Counted from the first letter of the stretch, positions 15,927 to 24,445 are shown. The stretch is DNA of 64,000 nucleotides from Gallionella straubiae (GCF_051257895.1 NZ_CP194331.1:2542001-2606000), one strand, 5' to 3'. Notes: generated by a model from the sequence alone, not told the origin. A program made the numbers and translations.

Positions 15927-16157
15927 CTACGGAGCCCCGCCGCAGTCATAGATACCCGCCTTGGTGCGTTCCATTTCTTCCTTCATGCTGTAATGGTGCC
16001 CCGCCGCGCCAGCCGCGATGACGGCCGGGCTGGGATGCCCCTCGTATTCCAGCAGTGACTTGATGGCGCCGTTGATATCGTTTATCGGCGGCACTTCGAG
16101 CAACGCCAGGCGATCGTAGACGTCCTGGTCAATCGTGACTTGTACTTGGTTTGACAT
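15927..16157 (-). CDS. small hypothetical protein
   Basis: A 76-residue product starts MSNQVQVTIDQDVYDRLALLE, resembling the N-terminal strand and helix of ribbon-helix-helix-like small proteins. It ends with a glycine/alanine-rich tail, and there are no membrane segments. AAGGAGGC located 4 bp before this ATG decides the start; an ATG 36 bp further upstream has no such site. I do not recognise a family. An antitoxin-like DNA-binding role is possible, but no partner toxin is adjacent. Confidence 0.6.
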   Translation of the reverse strand: MSNQVQVTIDQDVYDRLALLEVPPINDINGAIKSLLEYEGHPSPAVIAAGAAGHHYSMKEEMERTKAGIYDCGGAP

Positions 16158-16310
16158 GATAGCCTCCTTGGGAATGTGGATAGACACGAGCAAAGTCTAG
16201 TCCGAACATCGGGGCATTTATATAGGGCCTATTACCTACCGTTGAACCGGAAGGCGTAGCCCATCGTAATGAGGTTTTGCCGGGTCGAAGCGCCGGGCAG
16301 GCGCTTCCCG

Positions 16311-17345
16311 TCACGGCGCCGGATTCGGGAAAACCTTATGCACCGCCTCGATCTTCTCCAGCACTTCCGCCGTCAGTGCCACCTCCGCGCTGTCCAGATT
16401 TTCCTGCAGCTGCCGCACGCTGGTCGCGCCGAGGATCACGCTGGTGGCGAACCAGCGCGTGCGCGCGTAGGCGAGCGCCATCTGTGCCGGGCTGAGCCCC
16501 GCTTCGTTCGCGATGCGCACATATTCCTTCGTGGCGGCAGGCACGTTGGGCTTGTGGTAGCGCTGGCCGAAGCCGGGAAATAAGGTAACGCGCCCTTTTT
16601 CCTGCGGATCGGCGAGGTACTTGCCGGTAAGCCAGCCGAACGCCAGCGGGCTGTAGGCGAGCAGGCCGACGTTCGTATGGCGGCAGACTTCGGTGAGGCC
16701 GCTCTCGAAGGTGCGGTTCATCAGATGGTAGGCGTTCTGTATTGAAATAATTTTCGGCAGGCCGAGTTGCCCGGCGCAGCGCAGGAATTCCATCACGCCC
16801 CACGGCGTCTCGTTGGACAGTCCGATGTGGCGCACCTTGCCGGCCTTGACCAGATCGTCCAGCGCCTGCAACTGCTCGGCGATCGGCACGCTGTCGCGCT
16901 CCTGCGCCGCATCGTAACTGGTTGCGCCGAACATCGGTACGTAGCGATCCGGCCAGTGGATTTGATACAAGTCTACGTAGTCGGTCTGCAAACGGCGCAG
17001 GCTGCCGTCGATCGCTGCGTTGATCTGCGCGCGGTCGATGCGCGGGCCGCCGCGTATCCACGAAAAACCGCGCGCCGGCCCGGCGATCTTGCTCGCGACG
17101 ACCAATTGGTCGCGCCGCTGGCGCTTGAGCCAGGTGCCGAGGTAGCTCTCGGTGCGGCCTGCCGTTTCGGCGCGCGGTGCGACGGGGTACATCTCGGCGG
17201 TATCGATGAAATTCACGCCATGCGCCACCGCGAGGTCGAGCTGCGCGTGCGCCTCGACCTCGCTGTTCTGCTCGCCGAAGGTCATCGTGCCGAGACTCAA
17301 TGTCGACACCATCAGGTTGCTGTTGCCAAGTTTGCGGTATTCCAT
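16311..17345 (-). CDS. tas: NADP(H)-dependent aldo-keto reductase (Tas-like)
   Basis: This 344-residue TIM-barrel oxidoreductase resembles E. coli Tas along its length (LSLGTMTFGEQNSE, AEMYPVAPRAET, SIQNAYHLMNRTFESGL, and the ending AVHKVFPNPAP). The catalytic Asp-Tyr-Lys-His set is represented by FIDTAEMYP, ASKI and QIHWP. The physiological substrate is unknown. It is convergent with purT across the small gene and lies downstream of mnmH in the same direction, separated by a palindromic repeat. Confidence 0.9.
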   Translation of the reverse strand: MEYRKLGNSNLMVSTLSLGTMTFGEQNSEVEAHAQLDLAVAHGVNFIDTAEMYPVAPRAETAGRTESYLGTWLKRQRRDQLVVASKIAGPARGFSWIRGGPRIDRAQINAAIDGSLRRLQTDYVDLYQIHWPDRYVPMFGATSYDAAQERDSVPIAEQLQALDDLVKAGKVRHIGLSNETPWGVMEFLRCAGQLGLPKIISIQNAYHLMNRTFESGLTEVCRHTNVGLLAYSPLAFGWLTGKYLADPQEKGRVTLFPGFGQRYHKPNVPAATKEYVRIANEAGLSPAQMALAYARTRWFATSVILGATSVRQLQENLDSAEVALTAEVLEKIEAVHKVFPNPAP

Positions 17346-17363
17346 ATCCGGTCCGGAAAAATA

Positions 17364-17414
17364 GTAGGTCGGGTTTCAATCCGACACACCCTGTCAGGCT
17401 AAAGCCTGACCTAC
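17364..17414. repeat. GTAGGTC-type palindromic repeat over the mnmH stop codon
   Basis: The outer arms GTAGGTC (17364-17370) and GACCTAC (17408-17414) are perfect inverted repeats. Inside are a CGGGTTTCAATCCG hairpin and a GTCAGGC/GCCTGAC stem (17393-17410). The mnmH stop codon (17411-17413) lies in the right arm. Confidence 0.75.
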
Positions 17415-18445
17415 AACATGGCCGCTACCGAGTGCAGCGCATCCGGCGACAGGCTCGCAAGCGGGATGCGCCGCGCCTCATCGAGATTCGCATAGTGGTT
17501 GGAGGTCGCGCGGAAGTAGCTCGGGTCGTAGTGCAGCGTGAGCAGCTCGGCGACCAGCGCGGAAAAGTCGCCGGCGCGGATCAATGCGGCCCAGTTCTCC
17601 AGCCGCTTGGCGCCGTGGAAGCGGTGTAGCGCCTGCAGATGCGCGATCAGCGTCTCCGGGCTTTCGGGGTAGTGGCGGTAGTCCTCCAGCAGCCCGGCGA
17701 CGCGCAGATCGAGCGGCGTCTCCAGCAGCAGGCACTTACCGGCGTGCATCGCGCCGGACAGCGCATCGGGCAGGGTGAGGTTGCCGATCTTGCTGCTCTC
17801 CGCCTCCACGTAAACCGGGCGCGCCGGGTCGAGCTGCCGCAGTGCCTGCAGCAACTCGCTGTCGAATTGTTTCTGCGAGGGCTGCGGTTCTCCGGGCAGC
17901 CTGCCCAGCACCGAGCCGCGGTGCCGCGCGAGCGCTTCGAGGTCGAGCACCTGCCAGCCATTATTAGCCAGCGCCGCGAGCAGGCGGCTCTTGCCCGAGC
18001 CGGTCGGGCCGCAGATCACGTTGAATGCAAACTGCTGCGGCAGGCGGGCGAGTTCATCCAGCACGCCGCGCCGGTAAGTCTTGTAGCCGCCATCGAGCTG
18101 GTGTGCCGCCCAGCCGACCTGCGCGAGGATGATGCACATCGCGCCGCTGCGCTGCCCGCCGCGCCAGCAGTAGACCAGCGGGCGCCACGACTTGGGGTGG
18201 TCGTGGAAGCGCGTCTGCAGGTGATGCGCGATGTTCTTCGCGACCAGCGCAGCACCCATCTTGCGCGCCTCGAACGGCGACACCTGCTTGTACAGCGTAC
18301 CGACTTTGACGCGCTCCTCGTCGGACAGCACCGGGCAGTTGATCGCGCCGGGAATGTGATCCTCGGCGAATTCCGCCGGGGTGCGCACGTCGATAATTTC
18401 GTCAAATTCGCCGAGCTGTGATAGGTTCGCGGTTCTGAAAAGCAT
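17411..18445 (-). CDS. mnmH: tRNA 2-selenouridine synthase MnmH
   Basis: The enzyme (344 residues) replaces the sulfur of 2-thiouridine at the tRNA wobble position with selenium from selenophosphate. An N-terminal rhodanese domain carries the active Cys93 in VYCWRGGQRS. It is followed by a P-loop domain with GPTGSGKS at residues 146-153. The start MLFRTANLSQLGEF gives the family length; the open frame upstream is a shadow of selD. It is transcribed away from selD, which supplies its substrate, with only 19 bp between the two start codons. Confidence 0.93.
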   Translation of the reverse strand: MLFRTANLSQLGEFDEIIDVRTPAEFAEDHIPGAINCPVLSDEERVKVGTLYKQVSPFEARKMGAALVAKNIAHHLQTRFHDHPKSWRPLVYCWRGGQRSGAMCIILAQVGWAAHQLDGGYKTYRRGVLDELARLPQQFAFNVICGPTGSGKSRLLAALANNGWQVLDLEALARHRGSVLGRLPGEPQPSQKQFDSELLQALRQLDPARPVYVEAESSKIGNLTLPDALSGAMHAGKCLLLETPLDLRVAGLLEDYRHYPESPETLIAHLQALHRFHGAKRLENWAALIRAGDFSALVAELLTLHYDPSYFRATSNHYANLDEARRIPLASLSPDALHSVAAML

Positions 18446-18464
18446 TGTTGAAAGAGGAGTTGAT

Positions 18465-19505
18465 GTGTCTGAAGTGAAATTGACCCAATTGTCGCACGGT
18501 GGCGGCTGCGGCTGCAAAATCGCACCGGCGCTGCTGCAGCAGATCCTGGGCGAGGCCAAGCAAAAGCTGCCGTTCGCCGACCTGCTGGTCGGCACCGAGA
18601 CCAGCGACGATGCGGCGGTGTACCGCCTCAACGACCGGCAGGCGGTCATCGCGACCACCGATTTCTTCATGCCCATCGTCGACGATCCCTTCGACTTCGG
18701 CTGCATCGCCGCGACCAACGCGCTCTCCGACGTGTACGCGATGGGCGGCACGCCGATCATGGCGCTGGCCATCGTCGGCATGCCGGTCAACAAGCTGCCG
18801 GTCGAGGCGATCCGCGCGATCCTGCGGGGCGGCGAGGCTGTCTGCGAGGAGGCTGGCATCCCACTCGCGGGCGGGCATTCCATCGATACCCCTGAGCCGA
18901 TCTACGGGCTGGTGGCCATCGGCATCGTGCATCCCGAGAGGCTCAAGAAAAACAGCGGTGCGCGGGCGGGCGATGTGCTGATCCTCGGCAAGGGGCTGGG
19001 TGTAGGTGTGCTCGCTGCTGCGCTGAAGAAGGGCGCGCTGTCCGCCGAGGGCTATGCGCAACTGATCGCCATCACCACCCAGCTCAACACGGTGGGCAGC
19101 ACGCTGTCCGAATCGGACGGCGTGCACGCGCTGACCGACGTGACCGGCTTCGGCCTGCTCGGCCACCTGCTGGAAATATGCCGCGGCTCCGGGCTGGGCG
19201 CGGAGCTGAAGTTCGACCGGGTGCCGGTGCTCCCCGAGGCGCTCCCGCTCGCGCAGCAGGGTATCGGCCCCGGCGCGATCGAGCGCAACCTCGCGAGCTA
19301 CGGGCATGAAGTGGACTTCGCGCCGCACCTGGAGGAATGGCAGCGCCGCCTGCTCGCCGACGCGCAGACCAGCGGCGGGCTGCTGGTGAGCGTCGCGCCG
19401 GAGGCGGCGGACGGGGTGCTGGACTGCTTCAGGAGCGCCGGGTTCGCGCATGCGGCGGTGATCGGCGAGATGCTGCAGGGTGCGCCGAAGGTAACGGTAA
19501 TTTAG
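18465..19505 (+). CDS. selD: selenide, water dikinase SelD
   Basis: SelD makes selenophosphate from selenide and ATP. The N-terminal loop GGGCGCKIA contains Cys15, Cys17 and Lys18, matching Cys17, Cys19 and Lys20 of the E. coli enzyme; it is the cysteine form, with no UGA codon. The GTG at 18465 is chosen because AGAGGAG lies just upstream and the product (346 residues) matches the E. coli length. A longer frame from 18381 would overlap mnmH. With MnmH this shows use of selenium in tRNA. SelA/SelB are not in the window. Confidence 0.95.
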   Translation: MSEVKLTQLSHGGGCGCKIAPALLQQILGEAKQKLPFADLLVGTETSDDAAVYRLNDRQAVIATTDFFMPIVDDPFDFGCIAATNALSDVYAMGGTPIMALAIVGMPVNKLPVEAIRAILRGGEAVCEEAGIPLAGGHSIDTPEPIYGLVAIGIVHPERLKKNSGARAGDVLILGKGLGVGVLAAALKKGALSAEGYAQLIAITTQLNTVGSTLSESDGVHALTDVTGFGLLGHLLEICRGSGLGAELKFDRVPVLPEALPLAQQGIGPGAIERNLASYGHEVDFAPHLEEWQRRLLADAQTSGGLLVSVAPEAADGVLDCFRSAGFAHAAVIGEMLQGAPKVTVI

Positions 19506-19527
19506 AAGCTGTCTGAAAATTGCAGCG
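19503..19527. repeat. solo terminal repeat of the GAAGCTGTCT family
   Basis: TAGAAGCTGTCTGAAAATTGC begins in the selD stop codon. It resembles the terminal inverted repeats of the element at 52407-52605 (read outward as GAGCTGTCTTCAAAATTGC). No second end is nearby, so it is probably a remnant in the selD-murJ gap. Confidence 0.5.
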
Positions 19528-19576
19528 TCGGCCGCAATGATATGATGCGCGGCGTTTGCAGCGTAAACACAAGACA

Positions 19577-21115
19577 ATGAACCTCCTCAAAGCCCTCGCC
19601 ACCGTCAGCAGCCTGACCCTGCTTTCGCGCATCCTCGCCTTCGTGCGCGACGTGCTGATCGCGCGGGTGTTCGGCGCGGGGGCGGCGACCGATGCGTTCT
19701 TCGTCGCCTTCAAGCTGCCCAACCTGCTGCGCCGCCTGTTCGCCGAGGGCGCGTTCTCGCAGGCCTTCGTGCCGATCTTCGGCGAATACCGGAACCGGCG
19801 CGGGCACGACGAGACCAAGCTGCTCGTCGATCACGTCACCACGATGCTGGCGCTGATCCTGTTCGTGGTCACGCTGATCGGCATCGTCGCCGCACCCATC
19901 CTCGTCTACATCAGCGCGCCGGGTTTTGCGGCGGATGCGGGGAAGTTCGAGCTCACCGTGCGATTGCTGCAAATCACCTCGCCGTACATCTTCTTCATCT
20001 CGCTGGTCTCGGTCGCGGCGGGCATCCTCAACACCTACAACAAATTCTGGGTGCCGGCCTTCGCGCCCATCCTGCTCAACGTCTGCTTCATCGGCGGCGC
20101 GCTGTGGCTCGCGCCTTATTTCGATCCGCCGATCCTGGCACTGGCCTGGGCGGTGTTCGTCGCGGGCATCGTGCAACTCGTGTTCCAGTTGCCGTTCCTG
20201 AAGAAGATCGGAATGTTGCCGAGCATCCGCCTCAACCTCAAGGATGAAGGCATGTGGCGCGTCATCAAACAGATGGGGCCGGCGGTGTTCGGCGTGTCCA
20301 TCGCGCAGATCAGCCTGATTATCAACACCATCTTCGCCTCGTTCCTCGTCGCGGGCAGCGTGTCCTGGCTGTATTACGCCGACCGGCTGATGGAATTTCC
20401 CAATGGCCTGCTCGGCGTGGCGCTCGGCACCATCCTGCTGCCCTCTTTATCCAAATGCCACTCCAGCAACGACACGGTCGAATACTCGAGGCTGCTCGAT
20501 TGGGGTCTGCGCCTGACCATCATGCTCACGCTGCCCGCCGCGCTGGCGCTAGGCATGATCGCCGTGCCGCTCTTGGCGACCTTTTTCCAGCACGGCGTAT
20601 TTTCCGCGCACGACGTGCTGATGACGCGCAACGCGCTGGTCGGCTACAGCATCGGGCTGGTCGGTATGATCCTGGTGAAAATTCTCGCCCCCGGTTTCTA
20701 CGCGCGGCAGGACATCAGGACGCCGGTGAAGATCGGCATCGCCACGCTGGTCGCGACGCAACTGATGAACCTCGCCTTCATCGGCTGGCTGCAGCACGCC
20801 GGCCTCGCGCTCGCCATCGGGCTCGGCGCATGCTTTAACTCCGCGATCCTGTTCCACCTGTTGCGCAAGCGTGGCATCTACCGGCCCGAGCCGGGCTGGG
20901 CGAAATTCTTCGCCAAGGTGTGCGTCGCGCTGCTCGCGCTCGGCCTCGTGCTGTGGTTCGGCATGGGCGCAGAGCAAAGCTGGCTGACCCGCACCGGCTG
21001 GCCGCGCATCCTGCACCTGGCCGCGCTGGTCGCGGGTGGTGTGGCGGTGTATTTCGTGGTGCTCGCCGCGCTGGGGTTCCGCCCGAGGGATTTTTCCAAG
21101 CGGGCGGTGAGTTGA
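19577..21115 (+). CDS. murJ: lipid II flippase MurJ
   Basis: This multi-spanning inner-membrane protein of 512 residues has the 14-helix MATE/MVF fold of MurJ. It translocates lipid II for peptidoglycan synthesis. Typical segments are SRILAFVRDVLIARVFGAG with TDAFFVAFKLPNLLRRLFAEG at the N-terminus, and LVKILAPGFYARQD. The start MNLLKALATVS was chosen over an ATG 21 bp upstream because family members begin there. Confidence 0.94.
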   Translation: MNLLKALATVSSLTLLSRILAFVRDVLIARVFGAGAATDAFFVAFKLPNLLRRLFAEGAFSQAFVPIFGEYRNRRGHDETKLLVDHVTTMLALILFVVTLIGIVAAPILVYISAPGFAADAGKFELTVRLLQITSPYIFFISLVSVAAGILNTYNKFWVPAFAPILLNVCFIGGALWLAPYFDPPILALAWAVFVAGIVQLVFQLPFLKKIGMLPSIRLNLKDEGMWRVIKQMGPAVFGVSIAQISLIINTIFASFLVAGSVSWLYYADRLMEFPNGLLGVALGTILLPSLSKCHSSNDTVEYSRLLDWGLRLTIMLTLPAALALGMIAVPLLATFFQHGVFSAHDVLMTRNALVGYSIGLVGMILVKILAPGFYARQDIRTPVKIGIATLVATQLMNLAFIGWLQHAGLALAIGLGACFNSAILFHLLRKRGIYRPEPGWAKFFAKVCVALLALGLVLWFGMGAEQSWLTRTGWPRILHLAALVAGGVAVYFVVLAALGFRPRDFSKRAVS

Positions 21116-21176
21116 ACTGCCGCTTCTGCGGCTTGCCCTCGATTGTGGCGGGTAAAATAATTTGAAGCCGATCCTT

Positions 21177-21182
21177 TATAAT
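21177..21182 (+). promoter_or_regulatory. candidate -10 element before the HEPN-motif gene
   Basis: TATAAT ends only 5 bp before the annotated ATG at 21188, and the usual -35 spacing shows no good hexamer. If it is used, the mRNA would be leaderless or the true start would be a later ATG (for instance 21248). Confidence 0.3.
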
Positions 21183-21187
21183 CGGAA

Positions 21188-22351
21188 ATGCGCAATTTCA
21201 AGGCCCAGATAATCGACTCTGGAGCTAGCCAGAACCCATTCCTCGCGATGGCTGAGGCTGGCGTTCAACCTGAAGAAATCAAGCAATTTGTCATCGACAC
21301 ATTGCTTCCATACTTTGAAAACCGCGATATCCTCGAAGAGTTTGCGATCGATGTATTAGCGCCGGAAGTTGTGAATATCTACAAGACAAAACAGAACCCA
21401 ACCATCGAAGCTGGGTTTCACTTTGTGTTGCAACTTTATAGGCGCGCCAAGCTTTCTGATGGAAATGCATCACTGAATGCTTGTGCAGACGCCGAAGGCG
21501 ATATTTCAGCAGGCCTTGCCCACTATTGGAGTTGCATGTATCTGGAGCAAGAAAAAGCCGAGCTTGAAATTCACGAATTTGCCTTTGAATGCTTTAGGCT
21601 TATGGGTACGCTGATCGAAGCATGCATTCAGCCTTTCCTTCGCGATCTATTGCGCCAAGCAAGAATTGTTCGGGGAAAGAATCCCACCCTACCAACTAAT
21701 ATGTCACTAGGAAATCTGGTAGGAGAGCTGTTTGATACGCTCGGTTTTCCAGAATTGATGGCCCCGTCTCCGTGGGGAATACGGCTTAACCAATGGCGAA
21801 ACATTGCGCAGCATCACAGAACACGAGTTGAAGCTGACCGTATTGTTGGTACGTATGGGGAACATCCAAACGAACAAGAAGTGTCTCTGTCGCGCAGCGA
21901 GTTGATGGAGGCTCTCAGGGCCATTGCGGCAATTTTCAACGCTATTAAGCTAGCTCGAACGATCTACTTCATTGACAACCTCCGGCAGTTGAAGCCGTTA
22001 CTCCGTGAAACAAATCTTCGAGAGGATGCTCGCCTCCTATCCATTGTTACTGCGATCTCCTCGCAGGGCTTCCGTGTTTCGAACATTCACCTCTCGGATT
22101 CCGAAGCCACACTAGAACTAGTCGACCTGCAAAGTCCTTCGGAGCAGCGGGTCATACATGCCAGTCAATTTCTTTTGCCCCTGTGGGCGGAAACAGAGCG
22201 CGCAAGCCTAAAGGTTGTATATAGCAATCAAGCTGGCGACTACGTTGTCGAGTTCGAAACAACCGGCGAAGCATGCTCATTGCTGGACAGTGAAGAGGCT
22301 ACCGTTGAGCAGTACCTTCAACAGGTTTCATTTAAGCGACGTCCCACATGA
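21188..22351 (+). CDS. unrecognised protein with HEPN-like RNxxxH motif
   Basis: The 387-residue, mostly alpha-helical soluble protein carries Arg204-Asn205-x3-His209 (WRNIAQHH), matching the RNxxxH catalytic motif of HEPN ribonucleases found in toxins and phage defence. The motif lies in a helical block (about residues 125-265). The last 100 residues look beta-rich (NIHLSDSEATLELVDL, LKVVYSNQAGDYVVEFE). I do not recognise the family. Base composition is more AT-rich than murJ upstream, indicating transfer. It heads an island with a HigBA pair and a repressor. No antitoxin is directly adjacent on its strand. Confidence 0.6.
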   Translation: MRNFKAQIIDSGASQNPFLAMAEAGVQPEEIKQFVIDTLLPYFENRDILEEFAIDVLAPEVVNIYKTKQNPTIEAGFHFVLQLYRRAKLSDGNASLNACADAEGDISAGLAHYWSCMYLEQEKAELEIHEFAFECFRLMGTLIEACIQPFLRDLLRQARIVRGKNPTLPTNMSLGNLVGELFDTLGFPELMAPSPWGIRLNQWRNIAQHHRTRVEADRIVGTYGEHPNEQEVSLSRSELMEALRAIAAIFNAIKLARTIYFIDNLRQLKPLLRETNLREDARLLSIVTAISSQGFRVSNIHLSDSEATLELVDLQSPSEQRVIHASQFLLPLWAETERASLKVVYSNQAGDYVVEFETTGEACSLLDSEEATVEQYLQQVSFKRRPT

Positions 22352-22406
22352 TAGAGCTGTTCAAGAATTAAAGGGGTTAGCTCAGCTTCACCTTTTATCT
22401 AGCCGC

Positions 22407-22592
22407 TCAGCGCTAGATGCGTTCCACCAGTTTCTCTACCTGCTGGGCGGTGGCGTCCCATATCCCCGTCGGCCCGGCCTTTATGATCTCATCCCCCTGC
22501 CAGTTTTCGAGATGCTTAAGCATGGTTTCCTCGACCCAACCGGCGAACTTGTCGCGTTCCTCCTTCAGTTTTTTCAGTTGCGTGCTGGCTAC
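22407..22592 (-). pseudogene. truncated duplicate of the coiled-coil gene at 24446-24754
   Basis: The minus strand encodes the C-terminal part of a paralogue of the 102-residue protein downstream (EERDKFAGWVEET, then LENWQGDEIIKAGPTGIWD and QQVEKLVERI). It has no start codon; its frame opens directly after the stop of higA. The final codons read CGC-ATC-TAG-CGC-TGA where the intact copy has GAG, so a nonsense change ends it two codons early. It is a 5'-deleted fragment. Confidence 0.8.
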
Positions 22593-22601
22593 AAAGGCAG
22601 C

Positions 22602-22976
22602 CTATGCTGCTTGCCGCAATTCGTAATCCGCAATCAACACATCGGCGGGCAAGTCCAAGCCTTCGGACAGCCGCCGGATCATGGCAAGGGTGAGCGGGCG
22701 GGTGCGGTTTAATACCTCGGCCACGCGGCCACGGGTGCCGATGTAGGGCTCCAAATCCTTGCGCGTCAGGCCGCGCGTTTCTATCACGTAGTTCAAAAAA
22801 TCGATGGGGTCGGGTGCGGGGATGGGGTGATGCCTGGCTTCGTATTTCTCCACCAGCATTGCCAGTACTTCGACTTTGTCCGCTTGCGGTGTGCCCTCCG
22901 GCGCATCGAACAGCACTTCGATTTCGCGCAGGGCTGCCTTGTATTCGGTTCTGGTTTTGATCGGTTTAAGTTCCAT
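22602..22976 (-). CDS. higA: HigA-type antitoxin
   Basis: The 124-residue protein has an N-terminal arm typical of the HigA/YgjM family (MELKPIKTRTEYKAALREIE) and a C-terminal HTH_XRE domain (NYVIETRGLTRKDLEPYIG and VAEVLNRTRPLTLAMIRRLS). It would neutralise HigB and repress the operon. It follows higB by 2 bp, with the toxin gene first, as in canonical higBA loci. AAAGGGTATAGAA precedes the ATG. Confidence 0.88.
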   Translation of the reverse strand: MELKPIKTRTEYKAALREIEVLFDAPEGTPQADKVEVLAMLVEKYEARHHPIPAPDPIDFLNYVIETRGLTRKDLEPYIGTRGRVAEVLNRTRPLTLAMIRRLSEGLDLPADVLIADYELRQAA

Positions 22977-22978
22977 TT

Positions 22979-23272
22979 CTATACCCTTTCCGCGTTGATC
23001 GCGTCGTATTCGGCGTGGGTTCCAACGAAGCGTATGTACATCATGCGCCGGTTGTAATGCACGGCAACTACCAGGCGAAAATCATTGCCCTTGATGTTGA
23101 ACACCACGCGGTTGCTTCCCACGAAACTGGCATTGCGGTGCGCCGCCTTGATTGCCGCCGGGTTTTTCCAGTCTGCCCGGCTGGCGTCGACAAACCACGC
23201 GCGCAGCGGCGTTTCCGCTTGCGGATGCTTGTTCCAGAATTCACGCAGGGTGCTCACGGCTATTACTCGCAT
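22979..23272 (-). CDS. higB: HigB-type mRNA interferase toxin
   Basis: The 97-residue protein matches the HigB_toxin branch of the RelE fold (STLREFWNKHPQAETPLRAW, ADWKNPAAIKAAHRNAS, VVAVHYNRRMMYIRFVGTHAEYD). Such toxins cleave mRNA at the ribosome. It precedes higA by 2 bp in the same transcript. The pair is intact and is likely the stabilising module of this island. Confidence 0.88.
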   Translation of the reverse strand: MRVIAVSTLREFWNKHPQAETPLRAWFVDASRADWKNPAAIKAAHRNASFVGSNRVVFNIKGNDFRLVVAVHYNRRMMYIRFVGTHAEYDAINAERV

Positions 23273-23471
23273 GATGCCACTCTAGCATGCTCCCATTGTG
23301 GGTGCAATGATGCCGAGGCTATCGGGCGGTTGGCGGATGTCCGCGGATAAAAGCCTGTTATGTGCTGTGTGAGGATGAGGCGTTGCCATGAGCCTGGCAG
23401 GGCGCAACAAGCAACGCGCATGGCTTGGGCATCAATCAACCCATGTGGCGCAATACGCTTCCGCTATGGTG

Positions 23472-23879
23472 CTAGCGCTTTTCCGCGCGCAGCAGCGCAT
23501 GCACGATCTCGCACACCATGGCCTTGTGTTTTGGCGTCAGGCGCTGGAAATCTTCCGGCAGGGAGGCGATGGCTTCTTCACCATAGGTGGCCCGCTCCTC
23601 CTCTACCTTGAATGTGGTCATATTCTTTTCGCCTTCTCCGTAGTGCAGCCAGTGGGGCGAGGCCTTCAGCCATTTTGCGAGGGCGCGGATTTTGTCCCCT
23701 GCGGGAATCGCCTCCCCGTTGAGCCACTTGCGCACGGCCTGGGCCGTGACCGGCTTGCCCAGATAACGCCGGTTGAATTCGTAAGCCACATGCGTGGGGC
23801 TGGCCGTGCCGATCCCAGCATCGTTCAGCAGGCGCGTCAGCCGCTTGCCGAAGGATTCTTTTTCGTTCATCAAAGTCAT
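23472..23879 (-). CDS. XRE-family phage-type repressor
   Basis: This 135-residue protein has an N-terminal helix-turn-helix (KRLTRLLNDAGIGTASPTHV, then LGKPVTAQAVRKWLNGEAIP and KIRALAKWLKASPHWLHYG) of the kind found in lambdoid phage repressor-like proteins of beta- and gammaproteobacteria. The C-terminal half is short and has no LexA-type peptidase. It is AT-neutral and stands alone. Repeated GGTAACT elements upstream of its start are candidate operators. It may be a prophage remnant or the regulator of the island. Confidence 0.8.
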   Translation of the reverse strand: MTLMNEKESFGKRLTRLLNDAGIGTASPTHVAYEFNRRYLGKPVTAQAVRKWLNGEAIPAGDKIRALAKWLKASPHWLHYGEGEKNMTTFKVEEERATYGEEAIASLPEDFQRLTPKHKAMVCEIVHALLRAEKR

Positions 23880-23901
23880 GTTTCAAAGCTATCACTTGGC
23901 A

Positions 23902-23939
23902 GGTAACTACCGGTTGCTTTGTGTGGTAACTGGTAGTAG
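23902..23939. promoter_or_regulatory. putative operator pair upstream of the XRE repressor
   Basis: GGTAACT occurs twice (23902-23908 and 23925-23931), 23 bp apart, about two helical turns. The flanks carry ACCGGTT and GGTAG that give each site partial dyad symmetry. The spacing and the position just before the repressor start suggest autoregulation. Confidence 0.4.
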
Positions 23940-24054
23940 ATTGCGTGGGTGATCGGGCGTAATGGGTATTCACCGTGGACATTTGCTTTCCGCAGAATGA
24001 AGTGCATCGCATTTTCCGGCTAACTGGGACGCCGCTCGGAAAGGGCGGGTTTTC

Positions 24055-24405
24055 ATGGAGCGCAAAATGGGCAGGCATGCATTCAAACTTTCGATAGAAG
24101 GCGACATGACGATTCCCCTGGTGGAGGAACTGGAGGAGGCGATCCTGCCTGTCATCGGGAAGTGCCGGCAAATCGAGATCGATCTCTCGCAAGTCTCGGA
24201 AATCGATCGGGCAGGGCTGTTGCTGATGGTGGTCCTCAAACTGGAAGCATTTACGCAAAATGTAGGTTTGTATTTTACTGGGCATAGCGAGCCTGTCATG
24301 GAAATGCTTGATTTGTGCGATTTGGGGAGGTTGCTCGATGCGCCTGCCGTGGCGGGGTTTGCCAGGCGTGGATTGATGTCTCACCGAATGGGCAGTGCGC
24401 GTTGA
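24055..24405 (+). CDS. STAS domain protein (anti-sigma-antagonist fold)
   Basis: This 116-residue protein is a single STAS domain (FKLSIEGDMTIPLVEELEEAI, CRQIEIDLSQVSEIDRAGLLLM, LYFTGHSEPVMEMLDLC). In phosphorylatable anti-sigma-factor antagonists the loop reads D-S-S/A-G; here it is D-R-A-G, so the usual serine is replaced by arginine. This suggests a structural or chemotaxis-linked STAS protein, or MlaB-like, rather than a phospho-switch. A second ATG (24067) with GGAG just upstream is an equally good start. No partner kinase is adjacent. Confidence 0.75.
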   Translation: MERKMGRHAFKLSIEGDMTIPLVEELEEAILPVIGKCRQIEIDLSQVSEIDRAGLLLMVVLKLEAFTQNVGLYFTGHSEPVMEMLDLCDLGRLLDAPAVAGFARRGLMSHRMGSAR

Positions 24406-24445
24406 CCTCGCGATCGTCGCACGCGAAGAGATTCAGGGAACCTTC

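Noticed and set aside
18381..18464. Longer N-terminus for SelD
   Set aside because: The extension is antisense to mnmH and unlike other SelD N-termini; the GTG at 18465 has a good ribosome binding site and gives normal length.
21119..21132. GCCGC-TTCT-GCGGC hairpin after murJ as a terminator
   Set aside because: A 5 bp stem without a T-run is too weak to call.
23388..23906. 172-codon plus-strand frame opposite the XRE repressor
   Set aside because: The minus strand carries a convincing helix-turn-helix protein; the plus-strand product has no recognisable features.
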